Source: Mycobacterium terramassiliense (lineage in GTDB: Bacteria; Actinomycetota; Actinomycetes; Mycobacteriales; Mycobacteriaceae). Taken from it: 64,000 nucleotides of DNA. The position numbers and the translations under genes are program-made. The DNA is taken from contig NZ_LT717701.1 of assembly GCF_900157385.1 (NCBI RefSeq), positions 1 through 64,000 on the forward strand. Direction: 5' to 3'. Shown here one piece after another: positions 10,601-17,522 of this stretch (within the stretch, counting starts at the first letter, position 1; each line of letters opens with the position of its first letter). Below the pieces are notes generated by a model. The model had not been told where the DNA came from, did not search any database, and saw only the letters and a program-made list of their open reading frames with translations.

Positions 10601-10694
10601 ACATGGCCAGATACACCGCCGGCACCAATGCCAGCAACCAGCCTGTGAAGACCAACCAGCGGTACTTACGCAGGCTGCGGCTGATGCGCATCAT
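7659..10694 (-). CDS. mmpL11: RND lipid/haem transporter MmpL11 (left copy)
   Basis: Mirror of 17523-20558, 1011 aa. This arm carries the complete gene, including the long low-complexity insertion in the C-terminal tail (about 8177-8356). Full description is under the right-arm copy. Confidence 0.9.
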   Translation of the reverse strand: MMRISRSLRKYRWLVFTGWLLALVPAVYLAMSQSGNLTGGGFEVAGSQSLAVHDQLEDLYHDQGASSLALVAAPRPDASYSDINDAVAMLRQVAGEFPGVTEVPNPTQRPPQPDRPYVVSLRLDARNAGTSDLAKQLQQRVGVKGDQPGQTANGRVRLYVIGQGALSAAAAANTKHDIAAAEKWNLPIILIVLLAVFGSLAAATIPLALGACTVVVTMGLVYLLSAYTTMSVFVTSTVSMFGIALAVDYSLFILMRFREELRAGRQPNEAVDAAMATSGLAVVLSGMTVVASLTGIYIINTPALKSMATGAIMAVAVAMLSAATLTPAVLATFGRAAAKRSRLLHWSRQPEGAQSRFWNRWIGWVMRRPWASAVAASVVLLIMAVPAGSMVLGNSLLRQFDSSHEIRAGVGAAAQALGPGALGPIRVLISFPDGGAASPEHSQTVAAIRQKMTQAPNIVSVSPPQFAEDNGSALVSAVLSVDPEDMRARDTVGWMRTQLSKIPDPGTARVDVGGPTALIKDFDDRVSQTEPFVLLFVAAIAFVMLLISIHSVFLAFKGVLMTLLSVAAAYGSLVMVFQWGWLQGLGFTQISSIDSTVPPLVLAMTFGLSMDYEIFLLTRIRERFLHSGNTRDAVAYGVSTSARTITSAALIMIAVFIGFAFAGMPLVAEIGVACAVAIAVDATVVRLVLVPALMAMFTQWNWWMPRWLRRVLPSVDFDRPLPEVDLGDVVVIPDDISALTPPSADLRMVLKSAAKLKTLAPDAICVADPLAFTGCGRNGKAAQPGFSQGPEGSRGLGPGQIPHQVSIDDEAGNGVGPAAAKNGGNGHSAAKKLVGGLASRNGIARAIAGDRPVHPVTLWRGRLSVAIDALETDVDDCEPPRFERRSPVETTNVQLPTGDRLLVPTGAEALRLKGYLIMCRNSSRDYADFADMVDSVEPETAAVVLAGMDSYYCCQTSRREWMATQLVRRLADPHPSDFGDDQWSEPDAKADWEDVKQRCLSVAVAMLEEAR

Positions 10695-11016
10695 GAACTG
10701 CTGGATTTCTTCACTCCCCGGGCTCTCGCGCAATGCGTGCAGGCGAGAATACCGCAGCAGGCTGTGGATTATGTCGGCTTATCTAGTTCCTGAGCTGCAA
10801 CGACACGGATGTTGCCAAGCCGCCGCCCAGTTGTTGTGAACCGGTGACCAAGCGGGATTTCCGTCACACGCGCTAGCAGCGGCGATGGGGGCGATGGCAG
10901 GATGTCGGGTGGCCGCGCGGGGGATGGGAAGTCCGCCGATCAAACACCGTCTAATGCAGCCGTTCGCAACGCGTTTGGCACCCGCGCGCACCTCGCAAAC
11001 TCCGAAGGGGTTGACC
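10695..11016. other. 322-bp divergent intergenic region, mmpL11 / Rv0203-like (left copy)
   Basis: No gene is seen here. The only promoter element I can point to is TATTCT on the minus strand (10746-10751), a possible mmpL11 -10. GAAGGGG at about 11004-11010 is a good ribosome site for the Rv0203-like gene. It mirrors 17201-17522. Confidence 0.5.
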
Positions 11017-11553
11017 ATGACAACAGGCACCGCGACCAGGCGCCGCAGACTTATCGCCGGGCTGATCGCCGCCGCCGCGCCCGGCGCCGCCCTTGCCGTC
11101 CTCGCCGGGCCGCCCGCCACGGGCGCCAACGACCCGTGCGCGGCCAGTGAGGTCGCCCGCACGATCGGTTCGGTCTCGAAGTCCATGGGCGACTACCTTG
11201 ACTCGCATCCCGAGACCAACCAGGCGATGACGACCATCCTGCAGCAGCAGGCCGGACCGCAATCGTTCACCGGGCTGAAGTCCTACTTCGAGGCCAACCC
11301 CAAGGTTGCCGGCGACATGACGTCGATCGCGCAGCCGCTGACCAACATCTCGACGCAGTGCAAGCTGCCGATCACCATCCCACAGGCGATGGGCATGATG
11401 CAGCAGGCGCAGGGCGCGGCCGGCGGCCTTCCGGGTGGGCTGCCCGCGCTGCCCGGCAACGCCGCCGGTGCCCCGCCCGCCGGCGGTCTTCCGGGCGGCA
11501 CGCTTCCCGGCGTCACGGTCGGCGGCGCACCGCGCCCGAACAGCGTCGGCTAA
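11017..11553 (+). CDS. Secreted haem-binding protein, Rv0203-like (left copy)
   Basis: Mirror of 16664-17200, 178 aa. It has an exported N-terminus and a Gly/Pro-rich C-terminal extension absent from Rv0203. The ATG at 11017 follows a GAAGGGG ribosome site; upstream in-frame ATGs lack one. Confidence 0.8.
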   Translation: MTTGTATRRRRLIAGLIAAAAPGAALAVLAGPPATGANDPCAASEVARTIGSVSKSMGDYLDSHPETNQAMTTILQQQAGPQSFTGLKSYFEANPKVAGDMTSIAQPLTNISTQCKLPITIPQAMGMMQQAQGAAGGLPGGLPALPGNAAGAPPAGGLPGGTLPGVTVGGAPRPNSVG

Positions 11554-12716
11554 CCGCCGCGTTCCGGCTGCTGCTCGTGGGGCGGCAGCGGACCCTGCAG
11601 GGCGGTCTCGGTCGGGTCGGCGGACGGGTCGACGCGGATCACCGGTAGCGGCCCCGTGATGGGGTCGTCGCCCTCGGCGACGCCGGTGTTCTCGGTGCGG
11701 AACACGAAGAAGAACACCACCCAGCCGACGGCGGAGATGAGTAGCCAGCTGATCAGCCGGTAGATCAGCATGGCGGAGATGGCGTTCGGCAACGACATCC
11801 CGCTGGAGACGAGGCCGGGCACCAGCACCGCCTCCACGACCAGCAGCCCGCCCGGCATCAGCGGTATCGTGCCGACGGCGCGGGCGGCCGCGTAGGCAAC
11901 CGTCAGCCCGGCCACCGACGCGTGGTCGCCGGCGGCGTACGCGGCGAAGCCCAGGCAGGCCACGTCGGCGATCCAGTTGAACATCGACCAGCTGAACGCG
12001 ACGCCCAGGTCGCGGCGGCCCAGGCTCACCGATTCGAGCTGGGTGAGGGTCTCGCGCCACCGGTCCAGGCCGGTGTCGGCCGGCTTGCCCCGGAGGGAGT
12101 TGAACCACGACAAAACCCGGCTGCCGATGCCCTCGATCAGCTCCGGCCGCGACGCCACCGCCTGGGCCAGCAGCAACAGCGCGACGAACCCGCCCAGCGT
12201 GAACAGCAGCGAGAACGGGTTGTTCTTGGCGCCCAGGAAGAACGCACCGCCCAGCCCGAGCAGCGCCAGCCCCACCGCCTGCAGCACGCCGGACATCACC
12301 AACTGCCACGAGGCCACCACCGTCGAGGCACCCCAGATCCGCTGCTGGCGCAGCAGGAACGTCGCCGACAGGACGGGGCCGCCCGGCAGCGTGGTGCTCA
12401 GCGAATTGGCCGCATAGAACGCGGCCTCCGACCGCAATTGCCTGACGTGCACGCCGGCCGATCCCAGCAGGGTGCGCTGGATCTGCGCGAAGCTGTGCAT
12501 CGACGCGGCCGCGGCCAGCACCGACGCGATCAGCCACCACCAATTGGCCTCGTACAGGCTCATCCAGGCCTTGGCCAGCTGATTCCAGCCGAGTGAAATC
12601 TCGACAGCAAGCACGATCGCGACGACGGCCAGGATGGCCCAGCGCACCCACCAGTACTTGCCGCGCGGCGGTGCTTCGCGCGTCAGGTCCAGCTTGCGGG
12701 TGGCGTCGTGCGACAC
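11550..12716 (-). CDS. Flippase/LPG-synthase-like membrane protein, Rv0204c-like (left copy)
   Basis: Mirror of 15501-16667, 388 aa, with several membrane helices. GTG 12716 is chosen because a TANNNT -10 (12724-12729) lies seven bases upstream and the N-terminus then matches Rv0204c. Its 3' end overlaps the convergent haem-binding gene by four bases. Confidence 0.8.
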   Translation of the reverse strand: MSHDATRKLDLTREAPPRGKYWWVRWAILAVVAIVLAVEISLGWNQLAKAWMSLYEANWWWLIASVLAAAASMHSFAQIQRTLLGSAGVHVRQLRSEAAFYAANSLSTTLPGGPVLSATFLLRQQRIWGASTVVASWQLVMSGVLQAVGLALLGLGGAFFLGAKNNPFSLLFTLGGFVALLLLAQAVASRPELIEGIGSRVLSWFNSLRGKPADTGLDRWRETLTQLESVSLGRRDLGVAFSWSMFNWIADVACLGFAAYAAGDHASVAGLTVAYAAARAVGTIPLMPGGLLVVEAVLVPGLVSSGMSLPNAISAMLIYRLISWLLISAVGWVVFFFVFRTENTGVAEGDDPITGPLPVIRVDPSADPTETALQGPLPPHEQQPERGG

Positions 12717-12723
12717 GTGCTTT

Positions 12724-12868
12724 AGGGTAACCGCGCAGGTGGCGCGGCCAGCGAGGCGAAGCTCCGACCGTGTCTTGCTCGTTCCGGGGCCGTAACCGGA
12801 TCGTGCCGGGCCCGGTGAGCGGGGGACCCCGCAACGGCCGGTCGCGGCGCCGCGCCGCCAGATAGGCT
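12724..12868. promoter_or_regulatory. Divergent leaderless promoters, Rv0204c-like / Rv0205-like (left copy)
   Basis: On the plus strand TAGGCT (12863-12868) ends six bases before the ATG at 12875. On the minus strand TACCCT (12724-12729) ends seven bases before the GTG at 12716. Both fit the mycobacterial leaderless pattern. No ribosome site is present for either gene. Confidence 0.5.
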
Positions 12869-12874
12869 GGCCTG

Positions 12875-14032
12875 ATGCCGGCAAATCCCGAGGCCGCCTT
12901 CGAGGCTGGGTCCGTCGAACCCCTTGTCCGAAAGGCCGCCGCCTGGGCGTGGCGTTTGCTGGTCATTTTGGCCGCGGTGCTCGCGCTGCTCTGGGTGGTC
13001 TCGAAGCTGGAGATCATCGTCGTCCCGGTGTTGCTGGCGCTGATTATCAGCGCGTTGCTGGTTCCCGCGGTCGACTGGATAGACAAACGGGGCCTGCCGC
13101 GCGGGGCGGCGGTGGCGCTGGTCATGCTGGGCGGGTTCGCGATTCTGGGCGGCATCCTGGCGTTCGTCATCGCCCAGTTCGTCTACGGCCTGCCCGACCT
13201 GACGGAGCAGATCAGCCGCAGCATCGACTCCACCCGCCGCTGGCTGATCGAGGGTCCGTTGCATCTGCGGGGCGAGCAGATCTCCAACGCGGGCAACGCC
13301 GCGATCCAGGCGCTGCACAACAATCAGTCGAAGCTGACCAGCGGTGCGCTGTCCACCGCGGCGACGATCACCGAGCTGGTGACGGCCGCGGTGTTGGTGC
13401 TGTTCACGCTGATTTTCTTCCTCTACGGCGGGCGCAACATCTGGCAGTACGTCACCAAGATCTTCCCGGAGGACGCCCGTGCGCGGGTGCGTGAGGCGGG
13501 CATCGCCGGATACGGGTCGCTGATCAGCTACGTGCGCGCCACCTTCCTGGTCGCCCTGACCGATGCGGCGGGCGTCGGCACCGGGTTGGCGATCATGGGC
13601 ATCCCGCTGGCGCTGCCGCTGGCCTCGCTGGTGTTCCTCGGTGCCTTCATCCCGCTGGTGGGTGCGGTGGTCGCCGGCTTCCTGGCCGTCGTGGTGGCCC
13701 TGCTGGCGAAAGGCTTCGTCTACGCGCTGATCACGCTGGGTTTGCTAATAGCGGTGAACCAGCTCGAGGCGCATTTGCTGCAGCCGCTGGTGATGGGTCG
13801 CGCCGTCTCGATCCACCCGCTCGGGGTGGTGCTGGCCATCTCCACCGGCGGCGTCCTCGGCGGGATCGTGGGGGCCCTGCTCGCCGTTCCGACGGTCGCG
13901 TTCCTCAACAACGCGATCCAGGTGCTGCTCGCCCCGGATCCGTCCGCGGAGGCCGAAATGCAGGCCGAGGCGGCCGACCAGGCGGAACTCGTTCAGGCCG
14001 AACCGGACCGGCCCGGCGATAAACCCGACTGA
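12875..14032 (+). CDS. AI-2E/PerM-family membrane protein, Rv0205-like (left copy)
   Basis: Mirror of 14185-15342, 385 aa. The stop codon is 76 bases before the palindrome axis. As in M. tuberculosis it converges on mmpL3, of which only the tail is present before the sequence folds back. Confidence 0.87.
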   Translation: MPANPEAAFEAGSVEPLVRKAAAWAWRLLVILAAVLALLWVVSKLEIIVVPVLLALIISALLVPAVDWIDKRGLPRGAAVALVMLGGFAILGGILAFVIAQFVYGLPDLTEQISRSIDSTRRWLIEGPLHLRGEQISNAGNAAIQALHNNQSKLTSGALSTAATITELVTAAVLVLFTLIFFLYGGRNIWQYVTKIFPEDARARVREAGIAGYGSLISYVRATFLVALTDAAGVGTGLAIMGIPLALPLASLVFLGAFIPLVGAVVAGFLAVVVALLAKGFVYALITLGLLIAVNQLEAHLLQPLVMGRAVSIHPLGVVLAISTGGVLGGIVGALLAVPTVAFLNNAIQVLLAPDPSAEAEMQAEAADQAELVQAEPDRPGDKPD

Positions 14033-14044
14033 GCCGCCAAGCCC

Positions 14045-14108
14045 TTACAGTCGCCCCTCGCGGCGCAACAGATCCTGGGCGCTGACGCCCGCGCCGCCCC
14101 CGCCGCCG
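14045..14108 (-). pseudogene. mmpL3: 3' fragment of mmpL3, cut at the palindrome axis (left copy)
   Basis: On the minus strand the last 64 bases before the axis read as an open frame of Gly-rich residues then VSAQDLLRREGRL and a TAA stop (14047-14045). Position and convergent orientation next to the Rv0205-like gene are where mmpL3, the essential trehalose monomycolate exporter, sits in M. tuberculosis. I believe the tail motif is MmpL3-like, but this rests mainly on synteny. The gene is cut within a GC-rich Gly-codon run. Confidence 0.6.
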
Positions 14109-14172
14109 CGGCGGCGGGGGCGGCGCGGGCGTCAGCGCCCAGGATCTGTTGCGCCGCGAGGGGCGACTGTAA
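14109..14172 (+). pseudogene. mmpL3: 3' fragment of mmpL3, cut at the palindrome axis (right copy)
   Basis: Reverse complement of 14045-14108. It gives 20 codons from GGC at 14110 to the TAA at 14170-14172, converging on the Rv0205-like gene that ends at 14185. This is the side contiguous with unique sequence, so it is the natural junction. The remaining, much longer part of a normal mmpL3 (about 940 codons) is missing from the window. Confidence 0.6.
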
Positions 14173-14184
14173 GGGCTTGGCGGC

Positions 14185-15342
14185 TCAGTCGGGTTTATCG
14201 CCGGGCCGGTCCGGTTCGGCCTGAACGAGTTCCGCCTGGTCGGCCGCCTCGGCCTGCATTTCGGCCTCCGCGGACGGATCCGGGGCGAGCAGCACCTGGA
14301 TCGCGTTGTTGAGGAACGCGACCGTCGGAACGGCGAGCAGGGCCCCCACGATCCCGCCGAGGACGCCGCCGGTGGAGATGGCCAGCACCACCCCGAGCGG
14401 GTGGATCGAGACGGCGCGACCCATCACCAGCGGCTGCAGCAAATGCGCCTCGAGCTGGTTCACCGCTATTAGCAAACCCAGCGTGATCAGCGCGTAGACG
14501 AAGCCTTTCGCCAGCAGGGCCACCACGACGGCCAGGAAGCCGGCGACCACCGCACCCACCAGCGGGATGAAGGCACCGAGGAACACCAGCGAGGCCAGCG
14601 GCAGCGCCAGCGGGATGCCCATGATCGCCAACCCGGTGCCGACGCCCGCCGCATCGGTCAGGGCGACCAGGAAGGTGGCGCGCACGTAGCTGATCAGCGA
14701 CCCGTATCCGGCGATGCCCGCCTCACGCACCCGCGCACGGGCGTCCTCCGGGAAGATCTTGGTGACGTACTGCCAGATGTTGCGCCCGCCGTAGAGGAAG
14801 AAAATCAGCGTGAACAGCACCAACACCGCGGCCGTCACCAGCTCGGTGATCGTCGCCGCGGTGGACAGCGCACCGCTGGTCAGCTTCGACTGATTGTTGT
14901 GCAGCGCCTGGATCGCGGCGTTGCCCGCGTTGGAGATCTGCTCGCCCCGCAGATGCAACGGACCCTCGATCAGCCAGCGGCGGGTGGAGTCGATGCTGCG
15001 GCTGATCTGCTCCGTCAGGTCGGGCAGGCCGTAGACGAACTGGGCGATGACGAACGCCAGGATGCCGCCCAGAATCGCGAACCCGCCCAGCATGACCAGC
15101 GCCACCGCCGCCCCGCGCGGCAGGCCCCGTTTGTCTATCCAGTCGACCGCGGGAACCAGCAACGCGCTGATAATCAGCGCCAGCAACACCGGGACGACGA
15201 TGATCTCCAGCTTCGAGACCACCCAGAGCAGCGCGAGCACCGCGGCCAAAATGACCAGCAAACGCCACGCCCAGGCGGCGGCCTTTCGGACAAGGGGTTC
15301 GACGGACCCAGCCTCGAAGGCGGCCTCGGGATTTGCCGGCAT
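14185..15342 (-). CDS. AI-2E/PerM-family membrane protein, Rv0205-like
   Basis: A 385-aa polytopic protein of the AI-2E transporter (PerM/YhhQ-type permease) family. Hydrophobic helices occur at about residues 25-65, 75-105, 160-190 and in a dense cluster from 215 to 345. The central soluble stretch (about 105-160) and the late [19 protein letters not shown] segment are typical of the family. The C-terminal tail is acidic and Ala/Glu-rich. The substrate is unknown; family members have been linked to signal export or ion exchange, which is not evidence for this protein. The ATG at 15342 lies six bases after a -10 hexamer, so it is probably leaderless. It is divergent from the Rv0204c-like gene and convergent with the mmpL3 fragment, the M. 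tuberculosis order. Confidence 0.87.
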   Translation of the reverse strand: MPANPEAAFEAGSVEPLVRKAAAWAWRLLVILAAVLALLWVVSKLEIIVVPVLLALIISALLVPAVDWIDKRGLPRGAAVALVMLGGFAILGGILAFVIAQFVYGLPDLTEQISRSIDSTRRWLIEGPLHLRGEQISNAGNAAIQALHNNQSKLTSGALSTAATITELVTAAVLVLFTLIFFLYGGRNIWQYVTKIFPEDARARVREAGIAGYGSLISYVRATFLVALTDAAGVGTGLAIMGIPLALPLASLVFLGAFIPLVGAVVAGFLAVVVALLAKGFVYALITLGLLIAVNQLEAHLLQPLVMGRAVSIHPLGVVLAISTGGVLGGIVGALLAVPTVAFLNNAIQVLLAPDPSAEAEMQAEAADQAELVQAEPDRPGDKPD

Positions 15343-15348
15343 CAGGCC

Positions 15349-15354
15349 AGCCTA
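15349..15354 (-). promoter_or_regulatory. Leaderless -10 for Rv0205-like gene
   Basis: TAGGCT on the minus strand is separated by six bases (15343-15348) from the ATG at 15342. No ribosome site is present, so transcription probably starts at the start codon. Confidence 0.5.
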
Positions 15355-15487
15355 TCTGGCGGCGCGGCGCCGCGACCGGCCGTTGCGGGGTCCCCCGCTC
15401 ACCGGGCCCGGCACGATCCGGTTACGGCCCCGGAACGAGCAAGACACGGTCGGAGCTTCGCCTCGCTGGCCGCGCCACCTGCGCGGT

Positions 15488-15493
15488 TACCCT
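15488..15493 (+). promoter_or_regulatory. Leaderless -10 for Rv0204c-like gene
   Basis: TACCCT (TANNNT type) is seven bases before the GTG at 15501, which decides that start over the in-frame ATG at 15333. Confidence 0.5.
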
Positions 15494-15500
15494 AAAGCAC

Positions 15501-16667
15501 GTGTCGCACGACGCCACCCGCAAGCTGGACCTGACGCGCGAAGCACCGCCGCGCGGCAAGTACTGGTGGGTGCGCTGGGCCATCCTGGCCGTCGTCGCGA
15601 TCGTGCTTGCTGTCGAGATTTCACTCGGCTGGAATCAGCTGGCCAAGGCCTGGATGAGCCTGTACGAGGCCAATTGGTGGTGGCTGATCGCGTCGGTGCT
15701 GGCCGCGGCCGCGTCGATGCACAGCTTCGCGCAGATCCAGCGCACCCTGCTGGGATCGGCCGGCGTGCACGTCAGGCAATTGCGGTCGGAGGCCGCGTTC
15801 TATGCGGCCAATTCGCTGAGCACCACGCTGCCGGGCGGCCCCGTCCTGTCGGCGACGTTCCTGCTGCGCCAGCAGCGGATCTGGGGTGCCTCGACGGTGG
15901 TGGCCTCGTGGCAGTTGGTGATGTCCGGCGTGCTGCAGGCGGTGGGGCTGGCGCTGCTCGGGCTGGGCGGTGCGTTCTTCCTGGGCGCCAAGAACAACCC
16001 GTTCTCGCTGCTGTTCACGCTGGGCGGGTTCGTCGCGCTGTTGCTGCTGGCCCAGGCGGTGGCGTCGCGGCCGGAGCTGATCGAGGGCATCGGCAGCCGG
16101 GTTTTGTCGTGGTTCAACTCCCTCCGGGGCAAGCCGGCCGACACCGGCCTGGACCGGTGGCGCGAGACCCTCACCCAGCTCGAATCGGTGAGCCTGGGCC
16201 GCCGCGACCTGGGCGTCGCGTTCAGCTGGTCGATGTTCAACTGGATCGCCGACGTGGCCTGCCTGGGCTTCGCCGCGTACGCCGCCGGCGACCACGCGTC
16301 GGTGGCCGGGCTGACGGTTGCCTACGCGGCCGCCCGCGCCGTCGGCACGATACCGCTGATGCCGGGCGGGCTGCTGGTCGTGGAGGCGGTGCTGGTGCCC
16401 GGCCTCGTCTCCAGCGGGATGTCGTTGCCGAACGCCATCTCCGCCATGCTGATCTACCGGCTGATCAGCTGGCTACTCATCTCCGCCGTCGGCTGGGTGG
16501 TGTTCTTCTTCGTGTTCCGCACCGAGAACACCGGCGTCGCCGAGGGCGACGACCCCATCACGGGGCCGCTACCGGTGATCCGCGTCGACCCGTCCGCCGA
16601 CCCGACCGAGACCGCCCTGCAGGGTCCGCTGCCGCCCCACGAGCAGCAGCCGGAACGCGGCGGTTAG
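15501..16667 (+). CDS. Flippase/LPG-synthase-like membrane protein, Rv0204c-like
   Basis: A 388-aa integral membrane protein resembling the UPF0104 / lysylphosphatidylglycerol-synthase membrane-domain family (AglD/YbhN type). Helices are visible from about residue 20 to 365, with the family-typical segments TTLPGGPVLSATFLLRQQR and GTIPLMPGGLLVVEA. The C-terminal 50 residues are Pro/Asp-rich and probably cytoplasmic. Family members move or modify isoprenoid-linked or phospholipid substrates; the substrate here is unknown. It ends overlapping the convergent haem-binding gene by four bases and shares a short divergent promoter region with the Rv0205-like gene. Confidence 0.8.
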   Translation: MSHDATRKLDLTREAPPRGKYWWVRWAILAVVAIVLAVEISLGWNQLAKAWMSLYEANWWWLIASVLAAAASMHSFAQIQRTLLGSAGVHVRQLRSEAAFYAANSLSTTLPGGPVLSATFLLRQQRIWGASTVVASWQLVMSGVLQAVGLALLGLGGAFFLGAKNNPFSLLFTLGGFVALLLLAQAVASRPELIEGIGSRVLSWFNSLRGKPADTGLDRWRETLTQLESVSLGRRDLGVAFSWSMFNWIADVACLGFAAYAAGDHASVAGLTVAYAAARAVGTIPLMPGGLLVVEAVLVPGLVSSGMSLPNAISAMLIYRLISWLLISAVGWVVFFFVFRTENTGVAEGDDPITGPLPVIRVDPSADPTETALQGPLPPHEQQPERGG

Positions 16668-17200
16668 CCGACGCTGTTCGGGCGCGGTGCGCCGCCGACC
16701 GTGACGCCGGGAAGCGTGCCGCCCGGAAGACCGCCGGCGGGCGGGGCACCGGCGGCGTTGCCGGGCAGCGCGGGCAGCCCACCCGGAAGGCCGCCGGCCG
16801 CGCCCTGCGCCTGCTGCATCATGCCCATCGCCTGTGGGATGGTGATCGGCAGCTTGCACTGCGTCGAGATGTTGGTCAGCGGCTGCGCGATCGACGTCAT
16901 GTCGCCGGCAACCTTGGGGTTGGCCTCGAAGTAGGACTTCAGCCCGGTGAACGATTGCGGTCCGGCCTGCTGCTGCAGGATGGTCGTCATCGCCTGGTTG
17001 GTCTCGGGATGCGAGTCAAGGTAGTCGCCCATGGACTTCGAGACCGAACCGATCGTGCGGGCGACCTCACTGGCCGCGCACGGGTCGTTGGCGCCCGTGG
17101 CGGGCGGCCCGGCGAGGACGGCAAGGGCGGCGCCGGGCGCGGCGGCGGCGATCAGCCCGGCGATAAGTCTGCGGCGCCTGGTCGCGGTGCCTGTTGTCAT
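16664..17200 (-). CDS. Secreted haem-binding protein (haemophore), Rv0203-like
   Basis: A 178-aa exported protein. An Arg-rich n-region (about residues 8-12) is followed by a hydrophobic segment and an Ala-rich cleavage region around residue 38. The mature domain carries two cysteines (in DPCAASEV and TQCKLP) and the helical pattern of Rv0203. In M. tuberculosis Rv0203 binds haem and passes it to MmpL3/MmpL11, and mmpL11 lies directly upstream here in divergent orientation. After the conserved core this protein has about 40 extra residues rich in Gly and Pro (repeated GGLPGG), which the 136-aa Rv0203 lacks. The ATG at 17200 follows a GAAGGGG ribosome site; earlier in-frame starts lack one. 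Confidence 0.82.
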   Translation of the reverse strand: MTTGTATRRRRLIAGLIAAAAPGAALAVLAGPPATGANDPCAASEVARTIGSVSKSMGDYLDSHPETNQAMTTILQQQAGPQSFTGLKSYFEANPKVAGDMTSIAQPLTNISTQCKLPITIPQAMGMMQQAQGAAGGLPGGLPALPGNAAGAPPAGGLPGGTLPGVTVGGAPRPNSVG

Positions 17201-17522
17201 GGTCAACCCCTTCGGAGTTTGCGAGGTGCGCGCGGGTGCCAAACGCGTTGCGAACGGCTGCATTAGACGGTGTTTGATCGGCGGACTTCCCATCCCCCGC
17301 GCGGCCACCCGACATCCTGCCATCGCCCCCATCGCCGCTGCTAGCGCGTGTGACGGAAATCCCGCTTGGTCACCGGTTCACAACAACTGGGCGGCGGCTT
17401 GGCAACATCCGTGTCGTTGCAGCTCAGGAACTAGATAAGCCGACATAATCCACAGCCTGCTGCGGTATTCTCGCCTGCACGCATTGCGCGAGAGCCCGGG
17501 GAGTGAAGAAATCCAGCAGTTC
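17201..17522. other. 322-bp divergent intergenic region, mmpL11 / Rv0203-like
   Basis: No gene is seen. TATTCT (17466-17471) is a possible mmpL11 -10 about 52 bases before its ATG, but I see no convincing -35. I found no IdeR-type iron box or strong hairpin. Regulation of the haem genes cannot be read from this stretch. Confidence 0.5.

Noticed and set aside
10695..11016. IdeR or Zur box upstream of the haem genes
   Set aside because: I searched the stretch by eye for the palindromic iron-box pattern and found none.
10951..13170. 739-codon antisense frame over the Rv0203-Rv0205 genes
   Set aside because: Low-complexity composition, spans three real genes, no start signal.
1..14108. True paralogous cluster (second zmp1, mmpL11, omamAB set)
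   Set aside because: No divergence between arms apart from the edge, no spacer and no unique left flank. Independent paralogues would differ.
14033..14184. Intrinsic terminator or origin-like cruciform at the palindrome centre
   Set aside because: The symmetry is just the centre of the 28-kb inverted repeat, and the bases read as the mmpL3 tail.
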